Shown: in pieces, positions 51,907 through 63,300 of the stretch
Numbering within the stretch: position 1 is the first letter of the stretch
How the letters are laid out: each line of letters opens with the position of its first letter
Assembly (NCBI RefSeq): GCF_000227135.1
Contig: NC_018262.1
Location: 1,763,502-1,827,501 of the forward strand
Reading direction: 5' to 3'
Source of the DNA: Leishmania donovani
Lineage: Eukaryota; Euglenozoa; Kinetoplastea; Trypanosomatida; Trypanosomatidae
DNA: 64,000 nt
The notes under the pieces: generated by a model
Database searches by the model: none
The model's input: the letters and a program-made list of their open reading frames with translations, nothing else
Told to the model about the DNA's origin: nothing
Made by a program: the position numbers and the translations under genes

Positions 51907-54063
51907 ATGACCACCCTGAAGGGCTCATCGATATCCGCAGCCCCAATCGGAGGAGTGGCGGCGCAGACAATGCTGCCCAGCACCTGCGGCGAGGAAACGG
52001 ATCTGCCCGGCGTGCCACGCGTTGGCTGCGTGGCTGTCATCTCCTACAAGCCTCGCAGCCTACACGGCTTTTCCGCCTGCGTGGTCGGGATGGCCGACGG
52101 AATTGCCATTCTTGGCCCAGATCTCACCCAGCGGCGCTATGGTCGCCACTGTCTCCTCACGCGGCTCCTCTGGCGGCCGGTGGCGCCGCTCGAAGGCGGA
52201 GGAGGGCGGTCAAACGCCACCGCGCGCGAGGGCGAGAGCGCGGCCGTATCTTGCAGTGGCACCGCCATACTACCGCACACGAAGGGAAGCTGTGCCAGCA
52301 TTGTCGCTGTCACCGCCTGCCTCGTCGCAGGTGAGGATGGGAACGGTGCCCATGCAGCGCAGGCAACTGCCGAGGACGACACGATCGCTATTGTGGTTGC
52401 CTGGTCCGATGCCACGCTGCAGCACCACATAACAGTCCTCATGGCTCAGTTGCGGTGTATCCTGGCGCCGACCTCGGCAGGCGATGTCGGCAGCAGCGGC
52501 GGACACGTGGAAGCAGGGCTGGTGCATGTGGTGGCTCATGATGCCCTACCCTTGTGCCCGATGCAGTCTGTGCTTCGTTTGTTTTACCACCCTGCTATGG
52601 CAGCTTCCGAAAACAAGACGGCCCCAAATCATGTTGTAATGTGCTCTGTATACTCCTCGTTAGGCTCGACGACGCTGTCTGCGGGGCACTTCGGCCAGTC
52701 CGACGTAGGGGCCAGCACCAACAGCGCGCCTGCCAACGCAGTCGTGAAGCAGTCGCACCCGACTGTCGGCAGTGCCGCCGCTGCAGCAGAGCTGGGCGGC
52801 ACCTCGGCAGCAGCATCAACACGGCGGCGCGGCGAGCTGCTCTTCCTCACCGTCTCGGCTTGCCATGTCCGAGGCGCTGCTGAAGCGACGGCGGCTGCCT
52901 CCCCGTGTGTGGGCAGCGCTTGTGCCAACTCCTGCATCCAAGTGCGTGCGGGGCCGTCAAAGGGCAAAGATGTGGCCCCGTGGCTGCTGCAGTTTCAGCC
53001 AGACCGCGTCATCTGCGCCTTCGCGGTGCAGTCGACCACGACAAGCGTGATCGCGGCGGCCGGGACGACTGACGGTCGGGTGTACCTGCTGGGACTCACC
53101 TCGCAGCGCCTGGTGCTGCGAATCAGCGGGCCCGTGGCCGATGTGATGTTTGTGCAGACGAAGCGGGCGAATGGCCGATCACAGACCCGCAACGCTGTCG
53201 TGGATGGCCTACTGGACGACGCCATGGAAGAAGACACGCGGAGGAACGGCAGTTTTTCGAGTCAGGCAGACGCGCTTGCGCAGCATGAAGGGATCGACTT
53301 CGCCGCACTGGTGATTCTCGATAGCGCCGGTCACCTTCTGGTGCTGCGCGCCATCAACAGCGGCGCCGCTATCACGCAAAGCGTCGCAGATATCCCGCAG
53401 GTCATCACACTTGCGAATGGGCAGCAGCCTACGTTCACCGCCGTGAACTCGTCAACGGCGAGCCTCGAGGGCGCGCCCATTAGCTCGAAAAACTTCCACG
53501 ATTTGAGCACCCTGCGCCACTTCTTCAGTCCGCGCCGCCTCCCACTGTCGCAGCTCCAGCAACAGCAACAGCAACAGCAGCGGAAGCAGGGGCGGAGCGA
53601 CCCCTCTCCTGCGAACCCGCCGCTTGCCTCTAGCAGCCTTACCACGTCCCCTGTGAATCAGAGTTTCTCGACCGGGGCGACAGGCGCCGAGGAGGCCACC
53701 ATAGCGGGCCACATCCTGAGTCGTGGTCTGCTGTGCGTGACATGCGTCTACAACGCAAAGGGTGGTGCAGAGCTTGTCGTGAGCACGATGGGGCAGGTGG
53801 TCGTATCCGTGCCCTTCAGTCCCACGGACGGGTGTTTCCGCATTGCCGGCTTCACCATCACGCCGGCCCCGATGTTCTACGTTGGCTTCGTGGACTTCTT
53901 CGCCGACGGCAATCCTACGCTAGTCATGGCTGGGCTGACGAACGTGCTCGTAGCCAGTCGCCCGCAGTCGACCATCCGTGATCGCGTGCAGCTTCTACTG
54001 CGCCTGCTCGACAAGAAGGAGCGTGAGCAGCAAAACGTGGAGAACGGCATGGCAGACGGATGA
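51907..54063 (+). CDS. Hypothetical protein with beta-propeller/kaptin-like features
   Basis: 718 residues, with no clear family. The sequence is beta-strand-rich with short hydrophobic strands (CVAVISYKPRSLHGFSACVV, DTIAIVVAWSDATLQHHITV, VYLLGLTSQRLVLRISGPVA), separated by Ala/Gly/Ser-rich insertions, as in FG-GAP or WD-like propellers with long loops. A Gln run lies at about residues 551-558. The C-terminal segment FYVGFVDFFADGNPTLVMAG through LLLRLLDKKEREQQ resembles in layout the end of kaptin (KPTN), a KICSTOR and actin-associated protein. That is only an eye comparison. No signal peptide or membrane segment. Real by length, codon use and the strong acceptor; function not assigned. Confidence 0.65.
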   Translation: MTTLKGSSISAAPIGGVAAQTMLPSTCGEETDLPGVPRVGCVAVISYKPRSLHGFSACVVGMADGIAILGPDLTQRRYGRHCLLTRLLWRPVAPLEGGGGRSNATAREGESAAVSCSGTAILPHTKGSCASIVAVTACLVAGEDGNGAHAAQATAEDDTIAIVVAWSDATLQHHITVLMAQLRCILAPTSAGDVGSSGGHVEAGLVHVVAHDALPLCPMQSVLRLFYHPAMAASENKTAPNHVVMCSVYSSLGSTTLSAGHFGQSDVGASTNSAPANAVVKQSHPTVGSAAAAAELGGTSAAASTRRRGELLFLTVSACHVRGAAEATAAASPCVGSACANSCIQVRAGPSKGKDVAPWLLQFQPDRVICAFAVQSTTTSVIAAAGTTDGRVYLLGLTSQRLVLRISGPVADVMFVQTKRANGRSQTRNAVVDGLLDDAMEEDTRRNGSFSSQADALAQHEGIDFAALVILDSAGHLLVLRAINSGAAITQSVADIPQVITLANGQQPTFTAVNSSTASLEGAPISSKNFHDLSTLRHFFSPRRLPLSQLQQQQQQQQRKQGRSDPSPANPPLASSSLTTSPVNQSFSTGATGAEEATIAGHILSRGLLCVTCVYNAKGGAELVVSTMGQVVVSVPFSPTDGCFRIAGFTITPAPMFYVGFVDFFADGNPTLVMAGLTNVLVASRPQSTIRDRVQLLLRLLDKKEREQQNVENGMADG

Positions 54064-54785
54064 CGGGGCAGCCGACGAGGTCGAACCGCGGCTGCTCATG
54101 TCGAGCGTCAAGGCTGTTCTCTGCGCTAAAACTCTTCGGTCATGGGTGGTCTCCGGCACATTACTATCAATCCCGCTACGTTGTGCTTTCGGAGCCTTCC
54201 CAAGAGGGCAACCGATTATTACAGAGCAAGCTTTACAGCAAAAGAGAAATAGATGCGCAGCGACTCTTCGACAGGGTGTAAGTGCCCCACAGACTGGGTG
54301 GCCGCTCTTCCACCGCCGCGCAATCTTAGCAGCGGCAACAGGCGGCACCTATGAAGCCTCACTAAAAGCTGTTTTTTTGAGGGGGGAAGTATCGGCTCCC
54401 CCCCTTCTCTGGTCTCTTTGCATTTCCACTACACATCCTTCCCTCACCTCTCGAGAGCTTCTTCTGGTCATATCAAGGGCGCATGGTGATGCGCTGCGGA
54501 TATCCGTACAGACACTCTGCATCGCCGACATCACCGGCCTCCTACCTCATGTGTGAACCTTCGAAAGGCAGTTCGCAGAGGCACGCCCTCGCATGGAGGC
54601 ACATCCCTTTTCACCTTCTTACGCTTTCACCGGTGCACGCCAACAACGCGCATGCACAGCGCAACGCTCTCTCTCTTTGCTCCCCCGCAGCACTTACTCG
54701 TTCTGTTGAATGTTCCTCTGCTCTTGATCCGCTCACGGTGTGTGTGCTTGCGCGTGGCTTATCAGCGAGTGGATCCTCTTTTTCA

Positions 54786-55623
54786 TCCGTCTTTTACTGT
54801 GTCGCGTCCATCTCACCCTTTGATGACGGGAGGGGGCAAACACACCCCGGAGTGAGGTATCCCGGATCCACTAGTCTCCTTCACCCTCTGTGTGCATGGG
54901 AAGAAGCCAAGCAGCCCCTCCTTCATCCCCTGCCAATGCAGCGCTGCACTTCCTCTGGTGCTGGCAGGGTCCACGTGCCCACGACGTAGGGAAGCCAGTG
55001 CGCTGCATCGCGACGGATGTCGGCGGTGTGTCAGGTCCTGGATGGCGTTGCGTCGGAGCGGCCTGCGGCAGTGCCGACGCGTCTGCGCGGCTCCAGCGCA
55101 TCCGTCACCCGGCCCTCACCACCGCCTGCTGGTGTGGGGAGCCTGAGCGTCACCCCCTCCCTCTCCGAGGAGGGATGCCGCAGGTGGCGGCCGGCATGAT
55201 GGGAGCGGCTGTGAGGCGGCCTGCGAGGCAGCGGGGGGGGGGGGGGGGGGGGGGGCGGTGGTGCTTGAGGGGGGGGGGGGGGGGGTTNNNNNNNNNNNNN
55301 NNNNNNNNNNNNNNNNNNNNNNNNNNNNNNNNNNNNNNNNNNNNNNNNNNNNNNNNNNNNNNNNNNNNNNNNNNNNNNNNNNNNNNTGCGAGGCAGCGGG
55401 GGGGGGGGGCGGGAGGAGGTCGGTGGTGCTTGAGGCAGGGGGGCCGTGCTCTCGGATGGCTGAGTCGGCGCGTTGCCGCAAAGCGTGTGTGCCGCGCTGC
55501 GTCGCAGGACTCGGTGAGGCCTGTGGCCGGCCAGAGGGCGTGTGTGTGTGTGTGTGTGGAGTGGCGTTGACGTCATGGCTGGTGGCAGAGACACGGGCGC
55601 GCTGACGAATAAGAAAAAAAAAA
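54786..55623 (+). mobile_element. SIDER-like degenerate retroposon, copy 2 (with 99-N gap and poly-G)
   Basis: Matches 31843-32510 at offset 22943 over its left half and again after the gap to the end, which is an A-run of ten at 55614-55623. It contains G-runs at 55233-55255 (23 G) and 55269-55285 (17 G) and N at 55288-55386. The module TGCGAGGCAGCGGGG occurs both before and after the gap, so its internal duplication may be an unmerged contig overlap through poly-G. Same reasoning as for copy 1 for the SIDER call. No flanking target-site duplication could be seen. Confidence 0.65.
55233..55285 (+). repeat. Two long G-runs (23 G and 17 G)
   Basis: Homopolymer G tracts just before an assembly gap. 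They could form G-quadruplex structures, but they are also sites of sequencing and assembly error; the other copy has 10 G here. Confidence 0.75.
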
Positions 55624-56000
55624 CGGCATTCGCCCCGTTCAGCGCGTCGCTTCACTTTCTCCCTGTCTCTCTCATTTTCCGCTTCTTCTCTCTTGTTCGC
55701 TGTGCTGCTGTGGTGTGCTCCACACACACATCTTCCTCCCTTCCACGATGGACCGAGAAAGAGCAGCCGTGTTTCCTCGTTTTTGGTCACTCTTCTTCGT
55801 CAGCGTTCGCAACGACATGTCAGCTGCGCAGAATACGCGTCGCTGTCAGTGGTCTCTTGTCGGTTCGTGTGTGTGTGTGTGTTGGTGACGGTTTGCTTCT
55901 GCAGCTCGCGAGCCGTCTCTTTCTGTGCATGTGTGTCACACACATAAGGTAGAGCGGAGCACGACAACCTACACGCCTTAGCCGCTACACGGATTTCATC

Positions 56001-56027
56001 CCCCCCCCCCTCTTTCCCGAATAGCAG
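56001..56027 (+). promoter_or_regulatory. Likely spliced-leader acceptor for the CLEC16A-like gene
   Basis: C-run and CTTTCCC at 56001-56018, with AG at 56023-56024 and 56026-56027, just before the ATG at 56032. Confidence 0.5.
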
Positions 56028-56031
56028 CGAG

Positions 56032-58809
56032 ATGGACAAGATAAAGGAAGCGTTTAGCCGAGTGGACAAGTTCTCCCTGGAGAATGCTAACCGGCTGTGC
56101 ACGGAGGTGGAGCGTATCGAAGAAACACTTCTCAGTGACGCAGGCGATGCCGAACGCAAGAACAAGCTGATCGATGCCTCCCTTCAGCACATGCGGGAGC
56201 TCACCGAGGTGCTCGTCTGGATGGACAGCAACCACCACGAGTGGTTTGAGCGGGTGCTGGAGCGCGACGTCATGAACACGTTCGAGCGCCTAGTCACCAA
56301 TGGTCTAATGCCGTCGTCTGTAAAACTGCAGAGCCTGCAGAGTGTCACGTTCATGCTGCAGAACATGTCGCGGGCGCCGTCGCTCTACTACCTCTGCAGC
56401 AACAATCACATCAATCGCATGGTCGCCGTCGAGTTCGACATCCACGATGACGAATTCGTCTCGCTCTACGTGTCCTTCCTGAAGTCTTTAGCCCTGCGGT
56501 GTACACCCGACACAGTGCCGCTCTTCTTTGAAGTGCAAGATAGGGCCTTTCCGCTCTGGGATCGGGCTGTACGGCTGCTTTGCTCGGAGGATGTCATGGT
56601 GCGCACCGCCGCCAAGCAGATCATCGTCACCATCGCACAGTTACAAGACACGGCGGTGTCTGCCTTCATAGACGCGTCCATCGCTGACGTCTTTCGAAGT
56701 GTGCTGCACTTCGTGAATGCGCAGATCGTGCGCCTTGCAGCACATGTGCCGTCCTGGATCACCCTACAAGGGACGGAGAGTTTCTCACGCGCTTCCAGCG
56801 ACCCCAGCGCGGCGGTTTTTCCCCTATCCTCGGACGCTGCTGCGACACCGCCGTCGCCTGCAGCTCGAGCCCCCCTATTGGTAAACACGCGTGTGCTGGC
56901 AATGCAACTGGAGGACGTGGAGGACGAGCTGCTCTATGTAAATGATCTTTGTCGCACACCGGTGTCGAACGCGGGTGCGCAAGCGGCGGCGGTGATGCAG
57001 CGAGTTCTCTTTCCACGCTTCCGCGGCGCCATCGAGGATGAGGTGGATTCTGCCGGCGTCGCCTTTGCCCCTTCGGCGGCGAGTGTGACGTGTGCCAAGT
57101 ACGCGGCGCCTGGTGTTCAACCCAGCGGCTCGTATGCCCCTGCGTGCGTTGTGTTGGCGTTCCTCTTTTATTGGTCACAGGTGAACACCGACGCCTGCGT
57201 TGCCGCCGCGTTAGTCGACTTCTTCTTGGAGCCGCTCAACTCATCCCCCGGGACCTCGCGCTTCACCGTGGCGTCCATGGTGTTGGAGTCCACACGCGTG
57301 GACCTGCATGAGCCGGTGGTGGCCGTCTGTCGGCACGCGCTTTCGCGGGCAAGACCTCCGCCTACCTCATCGGTTTCGCCTCCGCCACCGTTGCGCTTCC
57401 CCAGCTCGCTTGCTCAGTTCTTCTACACCGAAACACCGTACCAGCACACGGGGATGGTGCTGATCGGTGGCCCAGGCTCCACGATTCTGCCCTCAAAGGA
57501 GAAGTTCGTTCGGAAAGTGTGGCCATCGCCGCGGACCGACACCCCCAATGCATTCGTGCCCCTCATCCCCCACGTAGTTGCCGCGCTTTATACCCAAGTG
57601 AAGTACTTCCAGGCAGCTCGACTCAGCTGCGTGACTGCCTCGCTGTCGTTGCTGCTCGAAGTGATTCCGAGTGCAGCGCCGGGCAAGGCCGACTGGGCAA
57701 ACGTGTACCTTGAGATGATGAAGCTGGTACAGCGTCTGCTGCTGGACTGCGCGAAGCAGTACGCCTCGGCGATACAGAAGACGGTGCAGGAGCAGAAGGA
57801 TGCGGACAGTGTCGTGCCGCTCTCTCGCATTTCCTTCCGCGACATCGAATCAGGGGACGAGGAGGCACCGCTGCCGATCCGAGACCCCTACGCGCCGATG
57901 TTTCTGAAGCTGAAGGAAGCAGCCATGTGGATGAAGACGGCAGAGCAAGCGCGTTCGCCGCTGCTGGAGACGGCGGTGCAGCACAACAGCAAGAAGGACC
58001 TGTACCTTTTTTTCCCCTCCTTTCCTCTTCTGTTGTCGGATGAGTGCAGTCTCGTCCTGAGCGCGTGGCCGCCGCTCCTCCTCAGATCTCACCAGCAGCC
58101 GCGTGAGGCGGCACAATGGACGATCGCATACCACGCTCTGCAGGACAGCATCGTGCGCGCCTTTGACTACTCAACTCGCTCGCCGGTGTCGGATGCCGAG
58201 TGTGAGCTGAATCTGTATCGCATTTTTCTCTTGATGCGGCGTGCGTTTGCGTGTCACATCCAGGGGAACGGAGTCGACCTGCTGCAAGCAACACTGCGGC
58301 AGCTTTCGCCTCAGCACACGCAATCGATGCACTTCAACTTGACTAACGCAACCACGGAGCTTTCCGTTCGGTGCGAGATAACCAGCGAGTGGCACTCGGA
58401 CAGCCAAGCGCCTCCAATCGCGCCACCGGGAACGCCGGTCTGCATGGTGCTCCCTTCCGCGGCCGCCGGTACGGAGGGGAGGGAGTTACTTTTCTTGGAG
58501 ATTCCCATCAGCGTTCCGGAGAGAGTGAGCTCGCAAGAGCTGCTAACAGGCGAGTACAAGCGGCGTGTCCTCTGGAGCTTAGATCTGGCCTTTGTGGGTA
58601 TCGCTATCCACCCGCGATACCCTTTCAAGGTTGTACTGTCCTACCAGCTCCCGGGGAACTTTGCGCAGCTGCACCTCGTCACCACCGGTGCGGCGATGGC
58701 GCGGATGATGGTGACGGACGTGGAGAAGGCGGCCAACGAGTGCCGCCAGCGGGGTGCGTCTTTCTGCTTTGGCATAATGAACTACAGGAGCGCCCTTGTC
58801 GACGAGTAG
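56032..58809 (+). CDS. CLEC16A/TT9-type protein with FPL domain
   Basis: 925 residues. The N-terminal part matches the FPL domain: SVKLQSLQSVTFMLQNMSRA, SLYYLCSNNHINRMVAVEFD, EFVSLYVSFLKSLALRC, then DRAFPLWDRAVRLLCSEDVM. This is the pattern of human CLEC16A (LLQTL...NIRSETSLYYLLSNN...FDF...YYISFLKTLSLK). Despite its name CLEC16A is not a lectin; it works with the ubiquitin ligase NRDP1 in mitophagy and with endosomal sorting (fly ema, worm gop-1). Residues ~260-440 hold low-complexity loops. Moderately conserved segments return after ~480 (e.g. FYTETPYQHTGMVLIGGPGS). No membrane segment. Family assigned from the FPL region only; the C-terminal two thirds is divergent. Endosomal or autophagy role is inferred. 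Confidence 0.75.
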   Translation: MDKIKEAFSRVDKFSLENANRLCTEVERIEETLLSDAGDAERKNKLIDASLQHMRELTEVLVWMDSNHHEWFERVLERDVMNTFERLVTNGLMPSSVKLQSLQSVTFMLQNMSRAPSLYYLCSNNHINRMVAVEFDIHDDEFVSLYVSFLKSLALRCTPDTVPLFFEVQDRAFPLWDRAVRLLCSEDVMVRTAAKQIIVTIAQLQDTAVSAFIDASIADVFRSVLHFVNAQIVRLAAHVPSWITLQGTESFSRASSDPSAAVFPLSSDAAATPPSPAARAPLLVNTRVLAMQLEDVEDELLYVNDLCRTPVSNAGAQAAAVMQRVLFPRFRGAIEDEVDSAGVAFAPSAASVTCAKYAAPGVQPSGSYAPACVVLAFLFYWSQVNTDACVAAALVDFFLEPLNSSPGTSRFTVASMVLESTRVDLHEPVVAVCRHALSRARPPPTSSVSPPPPLRFPSSLAQFFYTETPYQHTGMVLIGGPGSTILPSKEKFVRKVWPSPRTDTPNAFVPLIPHVVAALYTQVKYFQAARLSCVTASLSLLLEVIPSAAPGKADWANVYLEMMKLVQRLLLDCAKQYASAIQKTVQEQKDADSVVPLSRISFRDIESGDEEAPLPIRDPYAPMFLKLKEAAMWMKTAEQARSPLLETAVQHNSKKDLYLFFPSFPLLLSDECSLVLSAWPPLLLRSHQQPREAAQWTIAYHALQDSIVRAFDYSTRSPVSDAECELNLYRIFLLMRRAFACHIQGNGVDLLQATLRQLSPQHTQSMHFNLTNATTELSVRCEITSEWHSDSQAPPIAPPGTPVCMVLPSAAAGTEGRELLFLEIPISVPERVSSQELLTGEYKRRVLWSLDLAFVGIAIHPRYPFKVVLSYQLPGNFAQLHLVTTGAAMARMMVTDVEKAANECRQRGASFCFGIMNYRSALVDE

Positions 58810-60320
58810 GGCAAACAAGAAAGCCCTGCAGATTAGGGCGTGGCAAAGATCGTCTTTCGAGGAGTGCGATGGGTAAGGTGGTCAACATGCGTGCACCCCC
58901 TCTCCCTCCATCCTTCTCGATATCCGCTGTTCAGAAGGGCGAGAAAAGCGGCGTTTGTTATTTTGATTTTTGCGAGAAACGTGCAGGAACAAAACATTAC
59001 CGTTGCTCAGTCCAATGGTGCTCGAAAAAGTTTCGGCATGGACAGAGCCCCCTCACCTCCATCACTATTACCACACCAATCCTCGCGTCGTGCAGTTGTG
59101 TGTCGGCGCGCACCGCGCAAGCACGTTATGTGCGTCTGTATCGGATAATATCCCCGACGAGACAGCCGCGGTGAGGCTCACACAGGAGGGCGTGCGCGCC
59201 TTCCGCGCAGAACCTTATCCCTTCCTCTCTCTGACACAGGTGTCGGGCCGCTTATTCATTTGTTTCACCGCATCTTCCCTCACTTCTCGCTGTCTCTCTC
59301 TCCCTCCATCACGCATAAACATTTTGCCTCTCTACTTGTTTGGGGCGGGGGGACATCTTGCCCACATGTGAGTTCTTCAGTCGCCTTCACTGACGTCAAG
59401 CATAACCCTGCACAGACCTTCTCTCCCTTTTTCCAAGGTGTTTTCCTCGTATTTGTTTTTTTTGTTTGCGTTTCACTTCTCCTTGGTCGTGCGTGTGTGT
59501 GCGCGCGCTTCTCTTTCAAAGAGAACTCTGTGCGGCGGTGTAGACGTTTGCGTCCACGACGGGCTCTCCGTCGCTTCGGTTTCGCGCCCGAAGCGACCTC
59601 CTCCGGTGTCCTCGCAGAATTCTTTGTTTGATAACGACGCCGCGCGCGTGCGCTGGCGGCCGCGCCCTTTCACAGTTCGCGTGGACAGTTGAGAAAAAAA
59701 AGAGGAGCACCCACGCAAGCCCACATCGCCCACCCTCACCAAAGTAGAAGAGCAAACCGCGAGAAGCAGCAGCAGAGAAAGCACGCACAGGACACACAGG
59801 CACGCACGCAAGCGTGTACGCAGTCGCCCCACGTGCGTGTTCTTTATACTTTTAACGGTTTCCTTTTCGGCCCTCCGTGTCTTTTTGTTTGTGTTCTCCT
59901 CACTCCTTCCCCCTCTTGGTCAACGCATCTTCTCTTTTTTGTTTTTGTTCATTGTCGCCTCTGACGCTGACCTCGTCTCGTCATCGCCGTCATCATCATA
60001 GACCGCAACTCGCACAAACAAGAAAGGAGGAAAGAGGCAAGGAGAAAGCATCTGGCCTTCCATCCTTTTTTCCTTCCTCCCTCTCACTCATCTCTCTGAA
60101 AACGTTGTTAGACACCTATAGATAGACTCTTAGCTGTGCCGCCCTCAACCACAAGCAGGCGCCCGAGTCGACTCCGTCCGTTTTTCGCTTCTTCTTCTTG
60201 TGGCATCAACGGCGCGTTGTGCACAAGTCGGCAGTATATATTGCGTCACGCAAGCAATCACGAACACCGTGGTCCTTCCCCCACCCGACATCATTCTTTT
60301 TCCAGCGCTTCCTCGTCTGC
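58810..60320. other. Spacer before the multi-SET gene
   Basis: No gene supported. C/T-rich stretches at about 59215-59330 and 59875-59970, purine-rich at about 59695-59790, and TTTTTCCAG ending at 60305, 15 bases before the chosen ATG. Confidence 0.5.
60293..60305 (+). promoter_or_regulatory. Likely spliced-leader acceptor for the multi-SET gene
   Basis: TTCTTTTTCCAG ends at 60305; the first ATG after it is at 60321, in frame with the long ORF to the window end. Confidence 0.5.
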
Positions 60321-63300
60321 ATGAAGGCCGCCACTGCATTCGTCGTGGGGGACATTGTCCTGCCCCTGCCTCGCACATTCTCTGTTTTCGAGAATCAGCT
60401 GGTGCTGCCGGACGGCATCACGGTGCGCCACGGCGATGATTTCAATGTCACCATCATCAGCCACTTCCTCGTCGCCGTGAAGCCCTTAAGCGCCGATGCG
60501 GAGATCGTCGTGAACTTCAACTTGTGCTTCTACGACCTGCTAAAGTCGAGCATGTCGCCAGCAATGTCGGCGAGCGAGAGGGAAGGCACACACACGCCAA
60601 ACGCGAAGTCAGCGCACACCTTCGAGCGCCCCGTTGTACCAGGCTTCCGCTATCTCAAGGAGGAAGCCAAGCAGGAGCTGTACCGCTTCGCCGATGAGCA
60701 GGTGCGGCAGCAGGCCATCGACGACGGCTTCCTCCCGCGTGGCAGCGACGAGGGCCAGCTGACGGTGATGCGGGCGAAGGCTGGCGAGCCGGTGGCAGTC
60801 AGCACCAAAGAACACGAAGAAGGCGACGTCGTCTTCGAGACGACCGGCGTGCCGCTGCCGTTCCCGATTCGCAGCACTGTCGAGCTCCCGGGAGACTTGC
60901 ATCTGCGGCTCACAGGCGGCTCCGAGTTCCTGCAGCACTCCTGCCTCCCGAACGTTCGCCTCGAGATCAACGGTGTGCACATCCGCGGCATAGCCCTGCG
61001 CGCCATCGAGGCAGACGAAAAGCTGACCTACAACTACCTCACAACGGAGTGGGAAATCAGCAAGGTGTTTCACTGCTCCTGCAACGTGTACTGCTGCTAC
61101 GGCTTGATCAAGGGATTCCGCTTCCTCGATCGCGAGCAGCAGGAGCACCTGCTGCCGCACTGCAGCCCCGCCGTGTGCGAAAAACACCGCTCGCCGCTGC
61201 TCTCAGGAGCTACTTTTGGCGCCTTGAATGGCAGCACAGCGCTGTTCACGACGGCAGAGGGCCGCCTGACCTCACAGCGCGATCTTGCGGCGGGCACAGT
61301 GCTGTTCGAGGTCTGTGGCACCCCGCAGCTGCAGCAAAGCGAGCTGGTGCTTGAGCGGCTGCGCCTGTCGCACTCGTGTAATGCGAACACCGTCCTCGTG
61401 AATGGCCGCGTCGTCGCGTCTCGCCCGCTCTCCGTCGGCGATGCGGTCACTTGCAACCTGAACCTCCTCTACTACACGCTCTCGCCAGCCCTGCCGTGTG
61501 CCTGCGGCTCGGTCAGCTGCACTGGTCACGTCGACGGCTTCAAGGCGCTTCCTGTCAAGACGAAGCAATTGTGGTGGAGCTCGGCACCGAATGCGGTGCG
61601 GGCGGCAGCGCTCGAGGACGGTTACGAGATCGTCTCGTCCAGCGCCTTCGCAGACGTGCGGCGCACGTCAACCATTGGCAACGCCACATTCGCAAGTCGC
61701 AACATCGCTGCCGGCACGCGTATCTTCCACGTCCACGGGCTGGTGCTCCCCTTCCCCACTGTGTACACCATCTACCTCGGTGAGGGGAAGCACCTGCTCT
61801 TTGCAGACGGGGCGCAGTGCCTCGCGCACAGCTGCGACCCGAACACGCGCGTTGTTGTGAATGCCGAAACAGGCAGCTTTGATTGCTTCGCGCTGCGCAA
61901 TATCGCTGCGGACGAGCTGATCTCTTTCAACTACCTGACGACGGAGTGGGACATGAGTGAGCCATTCACCTGTGCATGCGGCAGCAGCAACTGCCATGGC
62001 CGCATCGCCGGCTTCCGTCACGTGAAGCGGGAGGGTCAGCTGAAGCTCTGGAGCACCGCAACCCGAGCTGTGCAGTCCCTATTCGCACAGAGCATTCGGC
62101 AGACGGCAAGCACCCTGGCCACGCTCAACAGCACGCTTGTGGCCCCGGCCGACATGAGCGGCGCTCTCTCGCTCTCTCAGGACCTACCGTCGGGCACGCT
62201 GCTCTTCGAGGCGGCGGCGGGCTTCGCCGTGGAAGGCGATCACGTATGCTTCGGCGACATCTTTCTCGCCCACTCCTGCAACGCCTCGGCCGTTCTCTTG
62301 GAGGGTCGTGTTTTGTTGAGCGATGCTTGCACGGCCGGAACCGTTGTCACCCTGAACGTGAACCAGCTGTGCTACAAGCTGGCAAAGCCCTTCACATGCC
62401 ACTGTAACGGGGCCGACTGCACACACGTCGTCGGAGGCTTCGCCGCGCTGTCAGAGAAGGAAAAGGAGCGCATTCTGCTGTGCACGGCGCCAGATGTGCG
62501 CGCAGAGGCGACTGCTGCCGGCTTCAGGACTCCCTGCACGTGCCCCTTGGTGACAGTGAAGGCGAACGGGGCGATGGGGCAGGCCACCTTCGCGGCACGC
62601 AGCATTCCTAAAGGCACCCGCTTCTTCAAGGTGAACGGGCTTGTGTTGCCCTTTCCGACTGTGTACACCATCCAGCTGGAGCGGGGCCGCCACCTGCAGT
62701 TTGCCGGCGGTGCACAATGCCTTGCGCACAGCTGTACACCAAACGTGCGCATCATGGTCGATGCAGAGAGCCGCTCGCTTGACTGCCTCGCCCTCCGCGA
62801 CATTGAGGAGGGGGAGTTGGTCGCCTTCAACTACTTGACGACGGAGTGGGACCTGAGTAGCCCGTTCTCGTGCGTGTGTGGTGCTGACGGTGCCTGCTTC
62901 GGGCGCATTCACGGCCTGAAGTATCTCTCCGGGGAGCAGCGGCAGCGACTGTGGTGGATGCTGACCCCAGCAATGCGCCAGCTGGCAGATCAGTCATTCA
63001 ACTGGAGGGCGCTCTCCGGGGCGCAGCTGCGCACCGACCAAGACGGACGTGTGCGCGCCGCAAAGGAGCTGAAGGAGGGGCTCATCATTTTGGAGGCTTT
63101 GCAGGTGCAACTGCGAGTCGGCTGCGCGCTTGTGGGTGGCGTGCAGCTGAGGCACAGCTGCGTGCCGACGGCCGCGATAGTGGAAAGGCGTGTGATCGTG
63201 ATCGGGACTGTCTGTGCCCAGACGGAGATCACGCTGGATCTGAACTGTCTGGCCTTCACCCTGGCGGAGCCGTTCACGTGCACGTGCGCCGCCGACGCGG

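Larger units (their letters stand above)
54064..56031. other. Gene-free region containing the second SIDER-like repeat
   Basis: Presumed 3' UTR of the 718-residue gene, the repeat at 54786-55623, then C/T- and GT-rich sequence up to an acceptor-like C/T tract and AG at 56001-56027. Confidence 0.6.
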
